Source: Myxococcales bacterium (lineage in GTDB: Bacteria; Myxococcota_A; Polyangia; Haliangiales; Haliangiaceae). Taken from it: a stretch of 64,000 nt of DNA. The stretch spans positions 124,001-188,000 of the forward strand of contig JADJUW010000001.1 in assembly GCA_016716835.1 (NCBI GenBank), in the 5' to 3' direction. Each line of letters begins with the position of its first letter. Position 1 is the stretch's first letter. The translations under genes were made by a program, and so were the position numbers. Under the pieces are notes generated by a model, which saw only the letters and a program-made list of their open reading frames with translations, made no database searches and was not told where the DNA came from. Positions 62,221-64,000 of the stretch are shown here, one piece after another.

Positions 62221-63503
62221 AGGCCGCGGTTCAGCGGCGCGCGTTGCCGCTGGTTGGCGTGCTGCAACTGTTGCTCCTTGCACCCGCCGCAGGCGACGTG
62301 CGGCCACCGCGCGGCGGCGAGGTTGTCCTCAGCAGCGACAGCACCCTTGCCAACGTGGGTACGTGCGGTGACCCGAGCCTGGCGCACACGGCGGCCGAAC
62401 TTGGTATTTGCCGGCTGTTTTACGAGCCGCTCTATGTCGCGCGGCGCGACGGCGTCATTGTGCCGCGCCTGGCCGCGGGCCCCATCGCGTGGAGTGCCGA
62501 TCAAACCGTGGCAACCATTGAGCTGCGCGCCGACATAGGCCTGCACGACGGGCGCGCGCTCACCGCGGCGGATGTTGCCGATGCCCTCTTGCGCGCGTCG
62601 CGCAGCGGGCGGTTCGCGCTGACGTCGGTCGCTGCCGACGAAGCGCGGCTTGCGGTTGTGCTGACGTTGCCGGCGCCTCGCCCGTGGCTAGCGGCCGAGC
62701 TCTCCGCGCCGTGGATGGCGATCGCCACGCGCGGCGTCGGCAGCGGGCCGTTCGTGCGCCTGTCCACCTCGGCCGATGGCGCGACGTGGATCAGCGCGCA
62801 GCGCTTTGCAAATTATTGGGGCACCCCGGCCTGGCTTGACAAGCTTGCATGGCTGCCCCCCAGCGACGCCGCACGCGAGGCGAGGCAGTATCATCGCGGC
62901 GCGACGTGGTGGTCGCATGTTGGCGGCGACGCGTCAGGTCTGCCTAGCGCGCATGCCGAGACGGCGCTGTATGCTCCGCTTATACGGGAGGTGTCTCTCG
63001 TCCGGCGCGGTCGCGCAATGACCGCGCTGCCGCTGCCATCGATGATCGACACTGTGGCGCTGGCGCTAGACGTTCCGTTCGCCCGAGCCCTACCTATGAC
63101 ATTGCAGGTCGACGCGGCATCGTCGCAAACGCAAACGGCGCAGACTGTGCCGCTATACTTCGATCAGGATAACGCGCGCCTGCGCCACCTCGCCGCCAAG
63201 GTTGCGTGGCAGCTCTCGCGTCATGGTGTGATCGCGACCGTCACGTCGGTCAAATATGCAGCGCTTGGACCGACCGCGACCGTGGCAGAAGAGGCGCTTG
63301 TTCTGGTCGATGTCGCGACATGCCCCGCTTGCGCCGCGCTGCCATCGCCATTGGCCGAAGCGCCAGCACGCCTTACGTTGCTCCGTTACGGCCACGTGCT
63401 TTCGCTGCGACAGGCGCTGCAAGGCGTGGAGTTTGATGGTTGGGGCATGCCGCTATGGGAAGCCATGTACGCGGCACCCGCGGCAGGAGACGATTCAAAA
63501 TGA
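62214..63503 (+). CDS. Secreted protein resembling family 5 solute-binding proteins
   Basis: 429 residues from ATG 62214 (or GTG 62217). Signal (LPLVGVLQLLLLAPAAGDV). The N-terminal half has VVLSSDSTLANVGTCGDPSL, LFYEPLYVARRDGVIVPRLA and TIELRADIGLHDGRALTAADVADALL, the SBP_bac_5 pattern (HDG.PLTA.DV). The C-terminal half is less conserved and has a Cys pair (VATCPACAAL). No permease or ATPase genes follow; instead its stop overlaps the start of a membrane sensor (ATGA), suggesting ligand sensing rather than import. Confidence 0.72.
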   Translation: MVKAAVQRRALPLVGVLQLLLLAPAAGDVRPPRGGEVVLSSDSTLANVGTCGDPSLAHTAAELGICRLFYEPLYVARRDGVIVPRLAAGPIAWSADQTVATIELRADIGLHDGRALTAADVADALLRASRSGRFALTSVAADEARLAVVLTLPAPRPWLAAELSAPWMAIATRGVGSGPFVRLSTSADGATWISAQRFANYWGTPAWLDKLAWLPPSDAAREARQYHRGATWWSHVGGDASGLPSAHAETALYAPLIREVSLVRRGRAMTALPLPSMIDTVALALDVPFARALPMTLQVDAASSQTQTAQTVPLYFDQDNARLRHLAAKVAWQLSRHGVIATVTSVKYAALGPTATVAEEALVLVDVATCPACAALPSPLAEAPARLTLLRYGHVLSLRQALQGVEFDGWGMPLWEAMYAAPAAGDDSK

Positions 63504-64000
63504 CGCTACGGTCTCGCATCTTCTATGCCGTGTTGGCGGTCGCCGTGGTGCTGGTGGGCGTCGCCACGCTGCTGACGCGCCACATCTTGGCGCAGAGCTA
63601 TCGCGAAGACTATGCGGCGCTGCGGGTCGATGTCGACGTTGCCCTTACGCGTGAGCTGGCGTTGCGCCGGCAATTGCTGGGGCAGGTGGCCGATGCGGTG
63701 GCGCAGGCGCAACATCCGCTGATGGCCGCGACCTTTGCGCGGCTCGAGCAAAAGCTCGGCGCGCTCGATGAGGGCGATCGCCGAGCGCTTGCGGCGGTGG
63801 CCGACGCCTCGCGCGTCGCGCTGGGCGTCGACGAGCTCGTCGTCATCGGCCACGATCAGCGCATCATCGTCGCCAGCGGACGCCCCGAGCTCGTTGGCGA
63901 GCTTGCCGGTGCGCTCGGGCAGCGGGCGGACCTCGCGCAGGCCACTACCGCGTTTGGCGACGACCTGGGGCAGGCGGGTCAGGTGCGGACGATCGCCCTG
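63500..64000 (+). CDS. Membrane sensor protein, N-terminal part (runs off window)
   Basis: 167 codons visible with no stop. MTLRSRIFYAVLAVAVVLVGVATLLTRHIL is a signal-anchor helix, then a periplasmic helical segment with ALRVDVDVALTRELALRRQLLGQVADAVAQ and LVVIGHDQRIIVASGRPELVGE, the form of an extracytoplasmic PAS/CHASE-like sensor region. Most likely a sensor histidine kinase or similar; the catalytic part lies outside the window. Coupled to the binding-protein gene. Confidence 0.65.
   Translation, partial: MTLRSRIFYAVLAVAVVLVGVATLLTRHILAQSYREDYAALRVDVDVALTRELALRRQLLGQVADAVAQAQHPLMAATFARLEQKLGALDEGDRRALAAVADASRVALGVDELVVIGHDQRIIVASGRPELVGELAGALGQRADLAQATTAFGDDLGQAGQVRTIAL

Overview
The window is a high-GC chromosome segment. 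Its content points to a delta-type proteobacterium, most likely Myxococcota. Pointers are many Ser/Thr/Pro-rich lipoproteins with Asp/Ala/Pro linkers, a PP2C phosphatase fused to a cyclic-nucleotide-binding domain, a MopE-like metal-binding insert in a sulfatase, a TIGR04551-like outer-membrane protein, and a crotonyl-CoA carboxylase/reductase. This placement is inference; no rRNA or tRNA gene was seen.

Layout. 1-6.9 kb: 5'-truncated mutS2, a lipoprotein/TonB-like pair, and a DUF3516-type helicase. 7-19.3 kb: glpD, then a surface-glycan island of four polytopic GT-C type glycosyltransferases, a small anchored protein and a membrane sulfatase, packed with overlapping starts and stops. 19.3-24.8 kb: small secreted, lipoprotein and outer-membrane genes (DUF4377, ankyrin, beta-propeller, a three-gene barrel operon). 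24.9-31.8 kb: large S41 protease, rpoH, rsmI, ccrA and a VOC protein. 31.8-33 kb: a RAYT-type transposase with a REP-like hairpin. 33-43.9 kb: PP2C-CNB phosphatase, a degenerate thioredoxin-fold protein, lgt, hemerythrin, trxB, HtrA-like protease, esterase, outer-membrane protein, nagZ. 43.9-52.2 kb: a five-gene DUF4175 / peptidase-MA / MoxR / DUF58 / BatA operon. 52.4-54.3 kb: ECF sigma / anti-sigma-like / secreted protein operon. 54.3-56.5 kb: an AsmA-like/GT51 fusion. 56.5-57.6 kb: an AT-rich island with an orphan Imm45-type immunity gene, followed by nested inverted-repeat elements. 57.6-64 kb: trmH, class A PBP, two secreted proteins and the start of a membrane sensor.

Much of the window serves the cell envelope: lipoprotein maturation (Lgt), peptidoglycan synthesis (PBP1A, GT51 fusion) and recycling (NagZ), surface glycans, periplasmic proteolysis (S41, HtrA) and envelope regulation (ECF operon, MoxR system). 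Three envelope genes (sulfatase, DUF4175 protein, PBP1A C-terminus) each carry one frameshift; at least two fit a one-base homopolymer length difference, so sequence error must be excluded before biology is inferred.

The least explained parts are two 128-nt-core inverted-repeat elements (about 40.5 and 57.2 kb, opposite orientation, roughly 90% identical by hand), the nested inverted-repeat composite at 57.06-57.59 kb, the orphan immunity gene, and the AsmA-GT51 fusion. No CRISPR array was seen.
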